Shown here: in pieces, positions 39,181 to 50,087 of the stretch | Layout: each line of letters starts with the position of its first letter | How positions within the stretch are numbered: position 1 is the stretch's first letter | DNA from: Photobacterium indicum | Lineage (GTDB): Bacteria; Pseudomonadota; Gammaproteobacteria; Enterobacterales; Vibrionaceae | DNA length: 64,000 bases | NCBI RefSeq assembly: GCF_003026215.1 | Contig: NZ_PYOC01000001.1 | Coordinates: 1-64,000 of the forward strand | Direction: 5' to 3' | Notes under the pieces: model-generated | What the model saw: only the letters and a program-made list of their open reading frames with translations | What the model was told of the DNA's origin: nothing | Databases searched by the model: none | Made by a program: the position numbers and the translations under genes

Positions 39181-40914
39181 TTACGCCAGTTTAAAGTGCT
39201 CAACAACCTCGACTAATTGCGCTTTCGTCTCTGCTAATTGAGCAGTACTCAAGCGTGTTGCTTTACCGCTTTCATCTAGTTCTGCAATCATGGTTTGAAT
39301 CGCTTCCATATTACGAGAAATCTCGTTCGTCACGACACTTTGCTCTTCAGCGGCTGTGGCTATTTGGGTATTAAGCGAGTTGATATCAGCAATCGATACG
39401 GTCATGGCATCTAGCGACACTGTGCTTTGCGCTGTCGCGGCAGCTGATACTTGGCAACCTTGCTTCGTTTTCTCCATTGCCGATACAACAGAGCTCGTGC
39501 CTGACTGCAACTTCGTTAGCATCTCATTAATTTCTTTAGTGCTTTTTTGGGTTTGATCGGCTAACGCACGTACTTCATCGGCAACAACCGCAAAACCCCT
39601 GCCTTGCTCCCCCGCCCTCGCGGCTTCAATCGCAGCATTTAACGCCAGTAAATTAGTTTGTTCAGCGATGCTACCTATTACCCCTAACACACTGCTAATT
39701 TTACCAATATCTAGATTTAAGGTATGGATAGAGCCAGACATATGCTCCACTTCATTCACTAAAGCTTCGACACTCTGTACTGACTGCCCAACTAACGTTT
39801 TGCATTGTTCAGCCTGCTGCGTTGATTGTTCTGTTAACTGTGCTGCTGATAAAGCACTTTGAGCGACAGAATCGGCCGTTGCACTCATTTCTGTAATCGC
39901 CGCGACGGCTTGTTCGGTCTCAGCGACATGCGTCGCCATTAAAGATTGGTTATGTTCTGCATGCGCAGAAATTTGCCCTACGCCATCACCCAGTATTTTA
40001 GTGGAATCAGAAACACCCAGCATGAGTTTCTGTAAGCTTTCAGTAAATTGATTTATCGCTCCGGCAATCTGACCGAGTTCATCTTTGCTATACACATCTA
40101 ATCGGTTGGTAAGATCCCCTTCTCCTCCCGCTAAATCAGTGACAACGTCACGAAGGCTACTAATCGGACGATAGGCAATATTCACTAGCACAATACTAAT
40201 TATAATGATCGCCACGCCAGCGATGAACAATGCCAAAGTAATCGCATTGTTAAGCACACTCGTATCTTGTTCGATAAAGGCTTTATCAATATAACCCGTT
40301 AACAACCAAGTCTTATCACCCACCGCCACGGGGTATTCCGCTTTAATTAAATCACCTGACACTTTATTACTGAATAGTAATGTGCCCGCCTGATCAGTCA
40401 ACTCAAGATAGCTACCTTTAGCCGTCGAGCTTTCTAGCAAGCTTTGAATATTACCCAGATCAATGAAGAAGATATCACCTCGCCCATTAGCTCCCGGCTT
40501 GGTCACTGTAATCACAGCCTTGCCTTGATCAGTAAAGATGTCACTAACGGTTACCTTATCACTCGCAGCCTTCACCATAGACACTAATGGTTCAGTAATC
40601 GTAGGATCAGTCACCGTACCGGTATCAGTAAAAACCATCCCTTGAATGATTTTATTGATGCGATAGAAACCAGACTGTTCCTGTAACTCTGCTAACCCTG
40701 ATGAACTTGTATCTATATTTTCAGCGAGCAATACTTTATTTGTAATATCACCAGAAAGCTTATCTCGTACTAAATTAAGCTGATGGTTTATATTGTTAAT
40801 ACTGTTATCGTTAATATACTGACTAATATAATAATTCACGCTTAAATATGACGTTGATACTGCAAGAGCAATAATAAACCCAAATAATGCGTATATTTTA
40901 CCTTTAAAAGACAT
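39181..40914 (-). CDS. Methyl-accepting chemotaxis protein with periplasmic sensor domain
   Basis: Start chosen at [17 protein letters not shown] (577 aa). AGGA lies 9 bp before it, and the longer frame runs into the mgl terminator. Membrane helix about 7-27, a periplasmic sensor of about 190 residues with Cache-like features ([36 protein letters not shown]), a second helix (about 222-245), HAMP, and a signalling domain with tip [20 protein letters not shown] near 415-435. Its position right behind mglBAC suggests a sugar-related role, but MglB-type attractants normally use Trg-like receptors; this is inference only. Confidence 0.92.
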   Translation of the reverse strand: MSFKGKIYALFGFIIALAVSTSYLSVNYYISQYINDNSINNINHQLNLVRDKLSGDITNKVLLAENIDTSSSGLAELQEQSGFYRINKIIQGMVFTDTGTVTDPTITEPLVSMVKAASDKVTVSDIFTDQGKAVITVTKPGANGRGDIFFIDLGNIQSLLESSTAKGSYLELTDQAGTLLFSNKVSGDLIKAEYPVAVGDKTWLLTGYIDKAFIEQDTSVLNNAITLALFIAGVAIIIISIVLVNIAYRPISSLRDVVTDLAGGEGDLTNRLDVYSKDELGQIAGAINQFTESLQKLMLGVSDSTKILGDGVGQISAHAEHNQSLMATHVAETEQAVAAITEMSATADSVAQSALSAAQLTEQSTQQAEQCKTLVGQSVQSVEALVNEVEHMSGSIHTLNLDIGKISSVLGVIGSIAEQTNLLALNAAIEAARAGEQGRGFAVVADEVRALADQTQKSTKEINEMLTKLQSGTSSVVSAMEKTKQGCQVSAAATAQSTVSLDAMTVSIADINSLNTQIATAAEEQSVVTNEISRNMEAIQTMIAELDESGKATRLSTAQLAETKAQLVEVVEHFKLA

Positions 40915-40944
40915 ACGTTGAATTCCTATTTCAATTAAACGAAA

Positions 40945-40975
40945 AAAGGCAAAGAGCAATTAGCTCTTTGCCTTT
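40945..40975 (-). terminator. Terminator of the mgl operon
   Basis: A perfect 13-bp stem (AAAGGCAAAGAGC / GCTCTTTGCCTTT, loop of 5), followed on the minus strand by further T's. It lies 15 bp after the mglC stop and just upstream of the chemoreceptor start. Confidence 0.88.
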
Positions 40976-40989
40976 GTCGTTACTTATTA

Positions 40990-42000
40990 TTATTTTTTGT
41001 TTGCATACTTCATTGAATCAAGTGCTACTGCGAAAATAATAATGCCGCCTTTAATAATGTACTGCCAGTAAGGGCTAACACCAATATACGTCATACCGTA
41101 GTTAATCACGGTAAAGATTAATACCCCAGTTACAACACCTGCAACACTACCTACGCCACCCGCAAATGACACACCACCCACAACACAGGCAGCAATGGCA
41201 TCAAGTTCGTACATGAAGCCAAGGTTGTTAGTCGCACTACCAATTCGACCCGCTTCTAACATACCGCCAAATGCGTAGAACACACCCGATAAGGCATAGA
41301 TTTTAAGCAGTGTGATTGGCACGTTAACACCCGATACTTTTGCCGCTTCTGGATTACCACCAATCGCAAAAATATTCTTACCAAAAACAGTTTTATTCCA
41401 TAGAATCCAGACAAATATAATCGCAATAATGGCGTAAAACGTAAGGTACGATAATCTAAAATCACCAAAGCGAATAAAGCCTTGAGCAAAATCAGAAAAA
41501 CGCTCATCAAAACCGGCAACCGGTGATGCCCCAACTGAATCAAAGTATAACGAATTAACACCGTATACCATTATCATTGAACCCAGTGTGGCTATAAACG
41601 GGGTTACATGTAAATACGCTACGATAATGCCATTTATCAAACCGATTAGCGCACCCACGGCACACACAACGATAATAACGCCAACAATTGGAATTTCACC
41701 AACATTGGGAAAAACCTTGTTAACGTTATCTGCCGCTTGAAGCAAGGTAGCCGATAATACCGCAGCCAAACCTACCTGACGACCTGCCGATAAATCAGTA
41801 CCTTGAGTAACAATAAGCCCCGCAACACCCAATGCAATAATAATACGTACAGATGATTGGGTAAGAATATTACTCAGGTTTCTTAAGCTTAAAAAGCTTG
41901 GTTCTTGAATAACAATAATTGCCAATAAAATAAATAGCACCGCATAAATGCCCCCTTCTTTGAGGTAGCGCATCATGCTGAGTTTTTTTAAAGTTTCCAT
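40990..42000 (-). CDS. mglC: Galactose/methyl galactoside ABC permease MglC
   Basis: A 336-aa inner-membrane permease of the RbsC/MglC type with about eight to ten helices. Motifs characteristic of MglC include IVTQGTDLSAGRQVGLAAV and NPEAAKVSGVNVP. It forms the channel for galactose and glucose delivered by MglB. It is 12 bp after mglA on the minus strand and ends the operon. Confidence 0.93.
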   Translation of the reverse strand: METLKKLSMMRYLKEGGIYAVLFILLAIIVIQEPSFLSLRNLSNILTQSSVRIIIALGVAGLIVTQGTDLSAGRQVGLAAVLSATLLQAADNVNKVFPNVGEIPIVGVIIVVCAVGALIGLINGIIVAYLHVTPFIATLGSMIMVYGVNSLYFDSVGASPVAGFDERFSDFAQGFIRFGDFRLSYLTFYAIIAIIFVWILWNKTVFGKNIFAIGGNPEAAKVSGVNVPITLLKIYALSGVFYAFGGMLEAGRIGSATNNLGFMYELDAIAACVVGGVSFAGGVGSVAGVVTGVLIFTVINYGMTYIGVSPYWQYIIKGGIIIFAVALDSMKYANKK

Positions 42001-42012
42001 TAACCCTAATCC

Positions 42013-43524
42013 TTAAAGGTAACGAGAGGCCAAACCGAGAATTTCATTCTGTGTGGTATTTTTTGTTTCTACGATGCCAGCAGCACGACCATTACTCATC
42101 ACGAGTATGCGATCAGTAATACCTAAAAGTTCAGGCATTTCAGAAGAGATAATAATTATCCCTTTATCTTTATTGGCCAACTCTAATATCAGTTGATAGA
42201 TTTCAAATTTCGCACCAACATCAATACCCCGCGTTGGCTCATCTAACATTAATATTTCAGGACCGGTTAATAACCAACGCCCAATAATGATTTTTTGCTG
42301 ATTCCCACCAGATAATGAACCGATCATTGTCTTATGCGACGGTGTTTTCACACTCATTGCATCGATTACCCACTGGGTATCGCTTTTCATTTTTCGGTTA
42401 CTGAGCAGCCCTAAGCCTTCTTTATATTGTTCAACATTTGCTACCAAAGAATTAAATGTAATATCGAGGTTGCTATAAATGCCTGTAGAGCGTCGCTCTT
42501 CTGTCACTAACGCAAAACCATTATTAATAGCTTCGTGGGCATCTTTATTCTTTAGGTGTTTACCATGTAAAATAATATCGCCGCTGCTACGCTCACGAAT
42601 ACCAAATAGGGCTTCGACAATATCGGTTCGCTTCGCCCCCACTAATCCAGCAATGCCTAGAATTTCACCTTTACGGAGTTCAAAGCTAACATCTTTAACA
42701 GAAGGCTGATTCAACGCCGTTAAATTTTTCACATCTAAAATGGTTTCTTTCGGCGTATTTGTTTTTTCAGGAAATCGCTGCGTTAATTCACGTCCAACCA
42801 TCATACCGATAATTTGATCCATGGTTAAACCTTCTAACGGGCGTGTATCAACCCAAACACCATCGCGTAAAATGGTAATTTCATCGCAGATTTCAAATAT
42901 TTCTTCCATCTTATGAGAAATATAAACAATGCCGCAGCCTTTCTCTTTTAGCTTTTTAATGATCTTGAATAGGTGATTAACTTCTTTTTCAGTTAATGAC
43001 GATGTTGGCTCATCCATAATCACAATTTTTGCGTCATAAGAAAATGCTTTTGCAATTTCTAACATCTGCATTTGAGATACAGATAAGGTCGCGACTTTTA
43101 CATTAGGGTCGATATCAATATCGAGTTCTTCAAATACTTTTTTAGTTTCTTCATACATTTTCTTTTGATCAACAAAGAAACCTTTTGTCGGATAACGGCC
43201 AAGCCAAATATTATCCATAACGGTACGCTGCAGAACCTGATTTAGTTCTTGGTGTACCATAGAAACACCAGCTTCTAACGCTTCTTTTGATGATGAAAAG
43301 TTAATGCTTTTACCTAAGAAAACGATATCCCCTTCGTTTTTCTCATAGATCCCAAATAAGCATTTTAATAAGGTCGATTTCCCTGCTCCATTCTCACCCA
43401 TTAATGCATGAATAGAATGAGGGCGTACCTTCAAGTTCACTTTATCGAGAGCTTTAACCCCAGGGAACTCTTTACTTATTCCTGTCATTTCTAACAGAAA
43501 TTCATTTTTATTTATTGTAGTCAT
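42013..43524 (-). CDS. mglA: Galactose/methyl galactoside ABC ATPase MglA
   Basis: 503 aa with two ABC domains in tandem. The first has Walker [11 protein letters not shown] (about 41-50) and Walker [14 protein letters not shown]. The second has a degenerate Walker A (GLVGAKRT) but a proper signature SLSGGNQQK and Walker [12 protein letters not shown]. This is the normal arrangement for sugar ABC transporters of the CUT2 class. It lies between mglB and mglC. Confidence 0.95.
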   Translation of the reverse strand: MTTINKNEFLLEMTGISKEFPGVKALDKVNLKVRPHSIHALMGENGAGKSTLLKCLFGIYEKNEGDIVFLGKSINFSSSKEALEAGVSMVHQELNQVLQRTVMDNIWLGRYPTKGFFVDQKKMYEETKKVFEELDIDIDPNVKVATLSVSQMQMLEIAKAFSYDAKIVIMDEPTSSLTEKEVNHLFKIIKKLKEKGCGIVYISHKMEEIFEICDEITILRDGVWVDTRPLEGLTMDQIIGMMVGRELTQRFPEKTNTPKETILDVKNLTALNQPSVKDVSFELRKGEILGIAGLVGAKRTDIVEALFGIRERSSGDIILHGKHLKNKDAHEAINNGFALVTEERRSTGIYSNLDITFNSLVANVEQYKEGLGLLSNRKMKSDTQWVIDAMSVKTPSHKTMIGSLSGGNQQKIIIGRWLLTGPEILMLDEPTRGIDVGAKFEIYQLILELANKDKGIIIISSEMPELLGITDRILVMSNGRAAGIVETKNTTQNEILGLASRYL

Positions 43525-43550
43525 AGCGGCATTAACCAGAAGGTTATAAA

Positions 43551-43574
43551 AGCGGGAAAAGAACGTCTCCCGCT
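43551..43574 (-). promoter_or_regulatory. Intercistronic hairpin between mglB and mglA
   Basis: AGCGGGA and TCCCGCT form a 7-bp stem with a 10-nt loop, followed on the minus strand by TTTATAACC. A similar hairpin after a binding-protein gene is common in ABC operons and raises the amount of binding protein relative to the membrane parts. Confidence 0.6.
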
Positions 43575-43590
43575 TCTAGTTGGCAGAAAA

Positions 43591-44568
43591 TTAGTTTAGG
43601 TTACTTTTATCAACGCCAACGTACGGTACACGTACAACTTTATTCTCTATTTTCCAATTTGTTCCATCACCTGCAGGAAGACCATTTGCAAGGTTACGGG
43701 TTAATTCAAATGTTGCTTTTGCTTGGTTACTTGCATCATTCAATACTGTGCCAGCCATTTGGCCAGAACGTACCATCGCTAATGCTTCACTCAATGCATC
43801 AACACCGAATACAGGGAGATCGGTTTTACCTGCCGCTTTCAATGATTCTACAGCACCCATTGCCATACCATCGTTGTTAGCAATAACAACTTCAATCTTA
43901 CTGCCGTTAGGTCCTGAAACCCATGCATCCATCTTATCTTTGGCCATTGCGGTATCCCACATGGCAGTATCAAGATGTAATTGTTCTGTTTTATATCCTT
44001 TTTCGTTCAATGTTTTGATTACATAACTCGAACGAGCTTCAGCATCTGGGTGTCCAGGTTCACCTTTAAGTAAAACATACTGAATAACACCATCGTTATT
44101 TAAATCCCAATCAGTATTTTCTGACCACTGCTTAGCAATCAGTTCGCCCTGAATAATACCTGACTCTTTTGAATCAGTTCCGACATAATATGCTTTGTCG
44201 TAACTTGCTAATGCAGCCGCTGATGGTTCTTTGTTATAAAAAACAATTGGCACATCATCCATTTTTGCTTTTTTAATAATAACGGGAGCCGCCGCAGGAT
44301 CAACCAAGTTTATTGCAAGGGCTTTCACACCACGAGCAAGCATAATATCGATCTGATCATTTTGCATTGATTGGCTATTTTGCGAGTCATTCATTAACAA
44401 ACGAACATCTTTGTCTTCATCTGCAACTTTCACGATAGCTTGACGAACAACGGCCATAAAGTTGTCATCATATTTGTAAACCGTAAAACCAAGCGTCGTT
44501 TCAGCAAGTGCGCTAGTACCGAAAGACATTCCAGCACATAGAGTAGCGAGTATAGTCAGTTTTTTCAT
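43591..44568 (-). CDS. mglB: Galactose/glucose-binding periplasmic protein MglB
   Basis: 325 aa with signal peptide [20 protein letters not shown] (cleavage after ALA, residue 22). The mature protein follows MglB. It includes the calcium-binding loop [10 protein letters not shown] (about 181-190) and aromatic and Asp/Asn residues of the sugar site ([18 protein letters not shown]). It captures D-galactose and D-glucose in the periplasm for MglAC. It is the first gene of the operon; a GalR/GalS-like operator lies 138 bp upstream. Confidence 0.95.
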   Translation of the reverse strand: MKKLTILATLCAGMSFGTSALAETTLGFTVYKYDDNFMAVVRQAIVKVADEDKDVRLLMNDSQNSQSMQNDQIDIMLARGVKALAINLVDPAAAPVIIKKAKMDDVPIVFYNKEPSAAALASYDKAYYVGTDSKESGIIQGELIAKQWSENTDWDLNNDGVIQYVLLKGEPGHPDAEARSSYVIKTLNEKGYKTEQLHLDTAMWDTAMAKDKMDAWVSGPNGSKIEVVIANNDGMAMGAVESLKAAGKTDLPVFGVDALSEALAMVRSGQMAGTVLNDASNQAKATFELTRNLANGLPAGDGTNWKIENKVVRVPYVGVDKSNLN

Positions 44569-45402
44569 CGAACTAATCCTGTCAATTATTATAGTTATAC
44601 TGCTTTTGTAGGGAGAGGCTCGAGCAGTATCCTCTGCTCGATTAACCTTTCTAAGCGAAGTCTACATTGATTGGAATTAGGTTTAACGTGATCGATACGG
44701 TGTTAATGTAAACGTTTCCCCAATGTAACATTGGTTACAATCAGGTAATATTAGTTAGTTTTGCCAACTTTGTAACCGATTAACATTCATGCACCTATAA
44801 ATTACCAATTGGAATAGAATTTGTGAATTTATTCCTAATAATCATAATGATAGATTTGCAATTCATATGAACAAAATGCATTCACACTATAAATAACACT
44901 ACTGTCTTCTATAGAAAAACAGTGATGAGTTAACGAAAAATAAGCATTACAAACGATTTAATTGACCATGCTATCATAAAGAAACAATTAGCTTTAAAGC
45001 CCATGATTTTATTGAATATAAATTATTATTATTGTTCCTCTACTCATTAAAAATTCACATATAACAAAATGTAAAATTTGTGACACAACTAGCAATGACA
45101 TCATATCGACTAGATACAACCCTTTGAAAACCCTTTATAACAGCACTGTAAACGTAACCATTTTAACCGCAGGATCATCACTTTACCCTTCAATCCCAGT
45201 AGAACCACACCTTGTTACATTCAAATTACATTCTAAGAGCAGTAAAGGCTGTTGTGGCTATTAATACCAGAAAATAGCCACTAAGCGCTTGATCTATCAG
45301 TTTTGTAAGGGTGTAATAGCAAAACAATTAATTAACACTACTGATACATCTGTTTTTTACATAAAATTAAATCGTATCTCTTTTGCTCTGAGGAATAGTT
45401 GT
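44569..45402. other. Upstream region of mglB and the thioesterase gene
   Basis: 834 bp, A/T-rich. It contains the GalR-like operator (44706-44721). I see no gene beyond the extended frame that reaches into the thioesterase start. No convincing CRP site was found by eye. Confidence 0.5.
44706..44721 (-). promoter_or_regulatory. GalR/GalS-like operator upstream of mglB
   Basis: ATGTAAACGTTTCCCC matches 13 of 16 positions of the E. coli gal external operator GTGTAAACGATTCCAC. mgl operons are classic GalS/GalR targets. Confidence 0.55.
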
Positions 45403-45888
45403 ATGAAAGGTGGACAGCGCGATGTAACACTCCGTTTTTTAGCTGAACCGAGTGACGTTAACTTTGGTGGTAAAGTCCATGGCGGGGCAGTAATGAAATG
45501 GATCGATTTAGCGGCTTATGCCTGCTCTGCAGGATGGAGTGCTAAATACTGTATTACCGCTTACGCTGGCGGAATTCGTTTCGTCGCCCCCATTCAAGTC
45601 GGTAACCTTGTCGAAGTCAGTGCTAAAGTTATTTATACAGGCCGCTCTTCAATGCATATCGCGATAGATGTACAAGCAAGCGACCCTAAACTATTAGAAC
45701 GCCGTCTGACTACACATTGTATTGTCATTATGGTTGCTGTTGATGAAGAAGGAAAACCAACGCCTATTCCAGAATGGATTCCGCAGACCTCTGAAGATAT
45801 TGAATTGCGTGATTCAGCCATTAAATTAATGAATATGCGTAAAGAAATAGGGGAAGAAATGGAAGCCCATGTAAAGTATTTAAAATAA
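45403..45888 (+). CDS. Acyl-CoA thioesterase (hotdog fold)
   Basis: Start chosen at MKGGQRDVTLRFLAEPSDV (161 aa), preceded by GAGG; the 38 extra codons upstream are not protein-like. The hotdog signature is NFGGKVHGGAVMKWIDLAAY, with the catalytic-region Asp in the central helix. The rest fits the YciA/BACH-like acyl-CoA hydrolase family. It releases CoA from acyl-CoA in the cytoplasm. It has no operon partner. The substrate range is unknown. Confidence 0.87.
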   Translation: MKGGQRDVTLRFLAEPSDVNFGGKVHGGAVMKWIDLAAYACSAGWSAKYCITAYAGGIRFVAPIQVGNLVEVSAKVIYTGRSSMHIAIDVQASDPKLLERRLTTHCIVIMVAVDEEGKPTPIPEWIPQTSEDIELRDSAIKLMNMRKEIGEEMEAHVKYLK

Positions 45889-45904
45889 ATTAAATAATGG
45901 CCTA

Positions 45905-45949
45905 TGATTATCTTTCACGTATACCCAGATTCCCCTTGAAAGATAATCA
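45905..45949. repeat. 12-bp inverted repeat after the thioesterase gene
   Basis: TGATTATCTTTC (45905-45916) and GAAAGATAATCA (45938-45949) are exact inverses separated by 21 nt. There is no T run, so it is not a standard terminator. Confidence 0.6.
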
Positions 45950-45982
45950 ACAAACCTCTATTCACTGGCTATAAAGAAACAA

Positions 45983-46006
45983 AAAAGGCCCGATGCTCGG
46001 ACCTTT
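45983..46006. terminator. Bidirectional terminator between thioesterase and uxuA
   Basis: AAAAGG-CCGA and TCGG-CCTTTT form a stem with one C/A mismatch and a short loop. It serves the convergent genes on both sides. Confidence 0.75.
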
Positions 46007-46026
46007 TATACGATTTAATCTATTTT

Positions 46027-47211
46027 TTATTTTGTAAAGAAAGCCCGCTTTAATGCCATTTCCAAACCTCGAACTTCAGCAAGACCTTTTAAGCGACCAA
46101 TAGCAGAGTAGCCAGGATTGGTTTTTTTATTCAAATCATCTAACATCTGATGGCCATGATCTGGTCGCATTGGTATTAACCGTACTTCACCTGCTTCATC
46201 ACGGCGTTGCTCTTCTTTCAGAATTTCCATCACGACATTATACATATCAACATCACCATCAAGGTGTGCAGCTTCATGGAAGCTAAGCTGGTTATCTTCG
46301 CGCTGCGTCGAACGTAAATGAGTGAAATAAATACGATCGCCGTGCTGCTTAATCATATTCACTAAATCATTATCACCACGTACACCATACGAACCTGTAC
46401 ACATTGTGATGCCATTCATTTGGCTTGGTACTTCAGCTGTTAGCCAGTCAATATCTTCAATTGTTGAAACAATGCGAGGTAGACCTAAAATTGGACGTGG
46501 TGGATCATCTGGGTGTACGGCCATTTTTAAACCATTAGCATCACAAATTGGCATTAATTCTTTTAGGAAGTACACCATGTGTTCACGAAGCTTATCTTTT
46601 GTTATACCGTCATAACGGTCTAATTGGGCTTGGAATTCTTGTAATGTATAGCCTTCTTCTGCGCCAGGTAGCCCCGCAATAATATTGCCAGTTAGTTTAG
46701 CAATGTCGGCATCAGACATATTATCAAAATAGATTTTAGCTTGTGCTTGTTCTTCGTCAGAATAAGCATCTTCTGCATTTGGGCGTTTTAAAATATGTAA
46801 TTCAAAAGCGGCAAATGCAATTTGATCAAACCGCAGTGCTTTAGAACCATCAGCCATTTCAAATTCAAGATCAGTACGCGTCCAATCTAAAACAGGCATA
46901 AAGTTATAACATACCGTATCAATGCCACATTCCGCTAAGTTACGTAATGTTTGTTTATAGTTATCAATCCACAGCTGGTAATTACCCGTTTGAGTTTTGA
47001 TCTCTTCGTGTACAGGAACACTTTCAACCACTGACCATGTAAGGCCTTTTTCTTCAATTAAAGCCTTACGAATAAGGATTTCTTCTTTCGTCCACACTTC
47101 TCCGTTGGGAATATGGTGTAACGCGTTCACAATACCCGTAGCTCCCGCCTGACGAATATCGTTTAAAGAAACTGGGTCATTAGGACCATACCAGCGCCAA
47201 GTTTGTTCCAT
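46027..47211 (-). CDS. uxuA: Mannonate dehydratase UxuA
   Basis: Dehydrates D-mannonate to 2-keto-3-deoxygluconate (KDG), the step after UxuB in glucuronate breakdown. Start chosen at [20 protein letters not shown] (394 aa) with AAGGTGA upstream; the longer frame adds 8 residues. The TIM-barrel metal-site regions are visible: [46 protein letters not shown] and MRPDHGHQM. It is on the opposite strand from uxuB and uxaC, next to the regulator gene, and the length is normal. Confidence 0.95.
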   Translation of the reverse strand: MEQTWRWYGPNDPVSLNDIRQAGATGIVNALHHIPNGEVWTKEEILIRKALIEEKGLTWSVVESVPVHEEIKTQTGNYQLWIDNYKQTLRNLAECGIDTVCYNFMPVLDWTRTDLEFEMADGSKALRFDQIAFAAFELHILKRPNAEDAYSDEEQAQAKIYFDNMSDADIAKLTGNIIAGLPGAEEGYTLQEFQAQLDRYDGITKDKLREHMVYFLKELMPICDANGLKMAVHPDDPPRPILGLPRIVSTIEDIDWLTAEVPSQMNGITMCTGSYGVRGDNDLVNMIKQHGDRIYFTHLRSTQREDNQLSFHEAAHLDGDVDMYNVVMEILKEEQRRDEAGEVRLIPMRPDHGHQMLDDLNKKTNPGYSAIGRLKGLAEVRGLEMALKRAFFTK

Positions 47212-47310
47212 GACAATCACCTTTTGCAGACACACTTAACCCGCTCGAAAAATATTGACGAGTAAAGTATTTAAAAATTTAATTAACTGTCACTTAGAAG
47301 TAGCAGTTCT

Positions 47311-47343
47311 AAATAAAGACCAACAAGGACGCTGGTCTTATTT
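47311..47343 (-). terminator. Hairpin between the GntR regulator and uxuA
   Basis: AAATAAAGACCA and TGGTCTTATTT pair with one bulged A around a 9-nt loop. On the minus strand it follows the regulator stop by about 35 bp. It may end that message or lie between two cistrons. Confidence 0.55.
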
Positions 47344-47377
47344 ATCGATGCCTTATATTAAGATTAAGGTCTCGACT

Positions 47378-48166
47378 TTATTTATCATCCCCAAGAAGGA
47401 CAACAGGGTTTGAGCTAAATAAATACCCATCGAAATTAGGATCGTCGATATCAGATAACTCGAGTAATCGTTGTTTTACATTTTCAAGGTGTTGCCACAT
47501 GGCATTTTTTGCCGCAATAGGATCTTTTCGCTGCATTGCTGAAAGAATCTTTGCGTGATCGTCTAGCCACTCTTCGCGATAAGCCTGATCATTTATACGA
47601 GAGTGAAGCTTTTTCCACATAGGGCTTTGCTCTCGACGCGCCCAAGAATGTTTAAGCATATCCACCAGCACAGAATTCTGAGTAGCTTCGGCAATACAAA
47701 GATGAAATTGTTCATCACCGTTACAATTTGCAGATTCACTTGCGATTTCATTACGCTCAAGCTCAAGTGCGACTCGCATTTTCACAATATCACCCGGTGT
47801 TACTTGAATCGCAGCAAACTCAGCAATATTACTTTCTAGTAACTGCCTTGCTTGCAACATTTCAAATGGACCGGCTTCATCGCTAATCACATTTTCGCGA
47901 CTATTCGTTTCACTTGGAATATTAAGGACATATACCCCTGACCCTTTTTTAACTTCAACTAGATTTTCAAGTTCAAGCATAATGATAGCTTCGCGCACCA
48001 CTGTACGACTCACATCTAACCTTTCGGCGATGTCACGTTCAGGTGGCAGGCGATCACCCACACTATACTGACCGCTCATTAATTCTTGTCTTAGTATCAA
48101 CCCTAATTCTTGATAAGGTCTTTTTGCTTCAAAAGGCATCATATTTATATTGTCACTATATTCCAT
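47378..48166 (-). CDS. uxuR: GntR/FadR-type regulator, UxuR/ExuR-like
   Basis: 262 aa. The N-terminal winged helix-turn-helix (about 16-80) reads YQELGLILRQELMSGQYSV, then RLPPERDIAERLDVSRTVVR, as in UxuR/ExuR. The C-terminal FCD ligand domain spans about 105-235 with metal-site His/Asp residues. Such repressors release DNA on binding fructuronate or another hexuronate intermediate. It sits between uxuA and the TRAP binding-protein gene. A motif of the form ATTGGT-N2-ACC lies in its upstream gap, and seven more lie across the block, suggesting autoregulation and control of the whole locus. Confidence 0.85.
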   Translation of the reverse strand: MEYSDNINMMPFEAKRPYQELGLILRQELMSGQYSVGDRLPPERDIAERLDVSRTVVREAIIMLELENLVEVKKGSGVYVLNIPSETNSRENVISDEAGPFEMLQARQLLESNIAEFAAIQVTPGDIVKMRVALELERNEIASESANCNGDEQFHLCIAEATQNSVLVDMLKHSWARREQSPMWKKLHSRINDQAYREEWLDDHAKILSAMQRKDPIAAKNAMWQHLENVKQRLLELSDIDDPNFDGYLFSSNPVVLLGDDK

Positions 48167-48198
48167 TGCACTCTACGCCATCATAAAGACCTGAACAA

Positions 48199-48212
48199 AT
48201 TGGTCAACCTCT
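48199..48212. promoter_or_regulatory. UxuR-type operator, upstream of the regulator gene
   Basis: ATTGGTCAACCTCT: perfect left half, imperfect right half of the palindrome ATTGGT-N2-ACCAAT. It lies 33 bp upstream of the regulator start. Confidence 0.55.
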
Positions 48213-48268
48213 TTATGGTGAAGAGTAGCAACACCTTGTTATTTTTACGCTAATAACTAATCTATCGA

Positions 48269-49252
48269 TTATTGAACCACTTTAATACGTTCAACAATTT
48301 CAGCTAGCTCTGGGTTTGTTTCATCTAAAGCGTCATACATCGGCTGTACTGCATCAACAAAAGCTGTTTTGTTCGGTGTCACAAATGTCACGCCTAGCTT
48401 CTCTGCATTAGCACGTTCAGTTTTTTCAGATTCCGCCCACAATTTTTTCATTAATTCTGCAGAATGCATCGCTGCTTTTTTAAGTATTGCACGGTTCTCT
48501 TCAGACAGGCCATCGTATGCTTTATTAGAGATAACCAGTACATCTGGAACCATAGTGTGCTCGTCTAGACTGAAGAATTTAGAGACTTCACCATGACGAC
48601 TTAAACTGAATGAAGGAATGTTATTTTCTGCTGCATCAACCACCCCTTGCTGTAGGGCTGTATATAGTTCGCCATAAGCCAAAGGTGTCGCATTTCCCCC
48701 TAGTGACTGAACCATGCTGATAGCAGAAGGGCTTGGTTGTACACGGATTTTTAACCCTTTAAGGTCTTCTGGTGTATTAATCGGCTTAGACGTATAGAAG
48801 CTACGTGCACCTGCATCGTAATAAGTCAAACCAATGAAGCCACTCTCACGAGAAGACGCTAAAATCTCTTCACCAACCGCACCTTCTTTTACGTTGTAAT
48901 AGTGTGCTTTATCACGGAATAAATACGGTAGATTAAATGCCGCATAAGCTGGGGCAAATGCTTCTAATTCAGCAGCATTTGTTTTAACCATATCAAGCGC
49001 GCCATTTTGCATTAGCTCCATTGATTCACGCTGCGTACCTAATTGTGCATCAGGGTAGATACGAATACGCACTTCACCATTCGTCAGCTCACGTACTTCT
49101 TTTGCCATTGAATCCATTGCTTGGTGAACGGCATGGTCACGTGGGTGGTTATGGCTCAGCTTAAATGTAGTTGCAGCGAAAGCAGAAGCTGAAGCACCAA
49201 TTGTTAGCGCAGTACCGATTAGAGCTGTTAGTACACTTTTACGTGTCATCAT
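48269..49252 (-). CDS. TRAP transporter substrate-binding protein (hexuronate type, DctP family)
   Basis: A periplasmic binding protein for a TRAP uptake system. Start chosen at MMTRKSVLTALIGTALTIG (327 aa, GGAG 8 bp upstream) with a signal peptide ending near AFAA. The mature part starts TTFKLSHNHPRDHAVHQAMD. The family signature region is GLKIRVQPSPSAISMVQSLGG, which contains the conserved Arg that grips the substrate carboxylate. Its membrane partners dctQ and dctM are divergent, starting 302 bp away. From the surrounding genes the substrate is probably glucuronate or galacturonate. Confidence 0.92.
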   Translation of the reverse strand: MMTRKSVLTALIGTALTIGASASAFAATTFKLSHNHPRDHAVHQAMDSMAKEVRELTNGEVRIRIYPDAQLGTQRESMELMQNGALDMVKTNAAELEAFAPAYAAFNLPYLFRDKAHYYNVKEGAVGEEILASSRESGFIGLTYYDAGARSFYTSKPINTPEDLKGLKIRVQPSPSAISMVQSLGGNATPLAYGELYTALQQGVVDAAENNIPSFSLSRHGEVSKFFSLDEHTMVPDVLVISNKAYDGLSEENRAILKKAAMHSAELMKKLWAESEKTERANAEKLGVTFVTPNKTAFVDAVQPMYDALDETNPELAEIVERIKVVQ

Positions 49253-49353
49253 TGTTATATCTCCGTGAGATTGGTTGTCCATTTCGTAAGGTATATTGGA
49301 ATACGGGACTAATATTGGCGTCAAATACGTATCCCGTCAAAACAAAAACACCA

Positions 49354-49367
49354 ATTGGTTGACCTAA
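49354..49367. promoter_or_regulatory. UxuR-type operator 1 in the divergent TRAP promoter region
   Basis: ATTGGTTGACCTAA, left half perfect, right half with one mismatch, in the gap between the divergent TRAP genes. Confidence 0.6.
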
Positions 49368-49387
49368 ATCACAATAATAACCCCAAT

Positions 49388-49401
49388 ATTGGTCAACCAA
49401 T
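49388..49401. promoter_or_regulatory. UxuR-type operator 2 in the divergent TRAP promoter region
   Basis: ATTGGTCAACCAAT, both half-sites perfect. Confidence 0.78.
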
Positions 49402-49500
49402 TCAATTGTGAAGTAGCTCACATGACATTTATCGACCATTATCTATAATCCCTGTCAGAAATGAGTGCGTGAAAAATATCGTTGATTAATATTTTCTTAC

Positions 49501-49514
49501 ATTGGTTAACCAAC
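49501..49514. promoter_or_regulatory. UxuR-type operator 3 upstream of dctQ
   Basis: ATTGGTTAACCAAC, nearly perfect palindrome, 40 bp before the dctQ start. Confidence 0.75.
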
Positions 49515-49553
49515 AGTTAATTTCGCCTACTCCCACACACTAAGGAATTAAAG

Positions 49554-50063
49554 ATGAATAAATTGGTTGGTTATATCAATAGAGGGTTAGCCACATTTAC
49601 CGTGTCTCTCTCTACCTTCCTGGTTTTCTGTGTTATTTGGCAGGTGATCTCACGGTATGTTATTGGCAAACCAAGCACTATCACGGATGAATTAGCACGC
49701 TATCTATTTATGTGGGTTGCACTTGTTGGTGCGGCTTACACAACAGGCCAAAAACGTCATCTTGCTATCGATTTGTTAACAATGAAACTAACTGGCAAAC
49801 GTAAACTGATTAACGAAATTTTCATTCAAACCGCCATTGCTATTTTTGCCTTTATTGTACTGATCTACGGTGGTACTAACCTCGCGCTTAAAACGTTAGC
49901 AACAGGCCAGGTTACACCAGCACTGGGTTGGGAAATGGGTTACATCTATTTTTGCTTACCATTAAGCGGCGCATTAATAATTTTTTATTCTTTTGTTTTC
50001 GGCTTTGAAAAAGTGAAACAACTGATATCAGGTGAAACCCAAGTAGCCGCAGATCCTCAATAA
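49554..50063 (+). CDS. TRAP transporter small membrane subunit (DctQ family)
   Basis: 169 aa with four membrane helices, the standard DctQ fold. The signature is seen as ITDELARYLFMWVALVGAAY. It forms the membrane complex with the large DctM subunit 24 bp downstream and works with the binding protein encoded divergently. It is the first gene of the long plus-strand hexuronate operon, with operators directly upstream. Confidence 0.92.
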   Translation: MNKLVGYINRGLATFTVSLSTFLVFCVIWQVISRYVIGKPSTITDELARYLFMWVALVGAAYTTGQKRHLAIDLLTMKLTGKRKLINEIFIQTAIAIFAFIVLIYGGTNLALKTLATGQVTPALGWEMGYIYFCLPLSGALIIFYSFVFGFEKVKQLISGETQVAADPQ

Positions 50064-50087
50064 AACTAATTAAAAAGGAATTTCTCT

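Noticed and set aside
44683..44705. Possible CRP site before mglB (CGTGATCGATACGGTG)
   Set aside because: Only one half-site fits; not enough to call.
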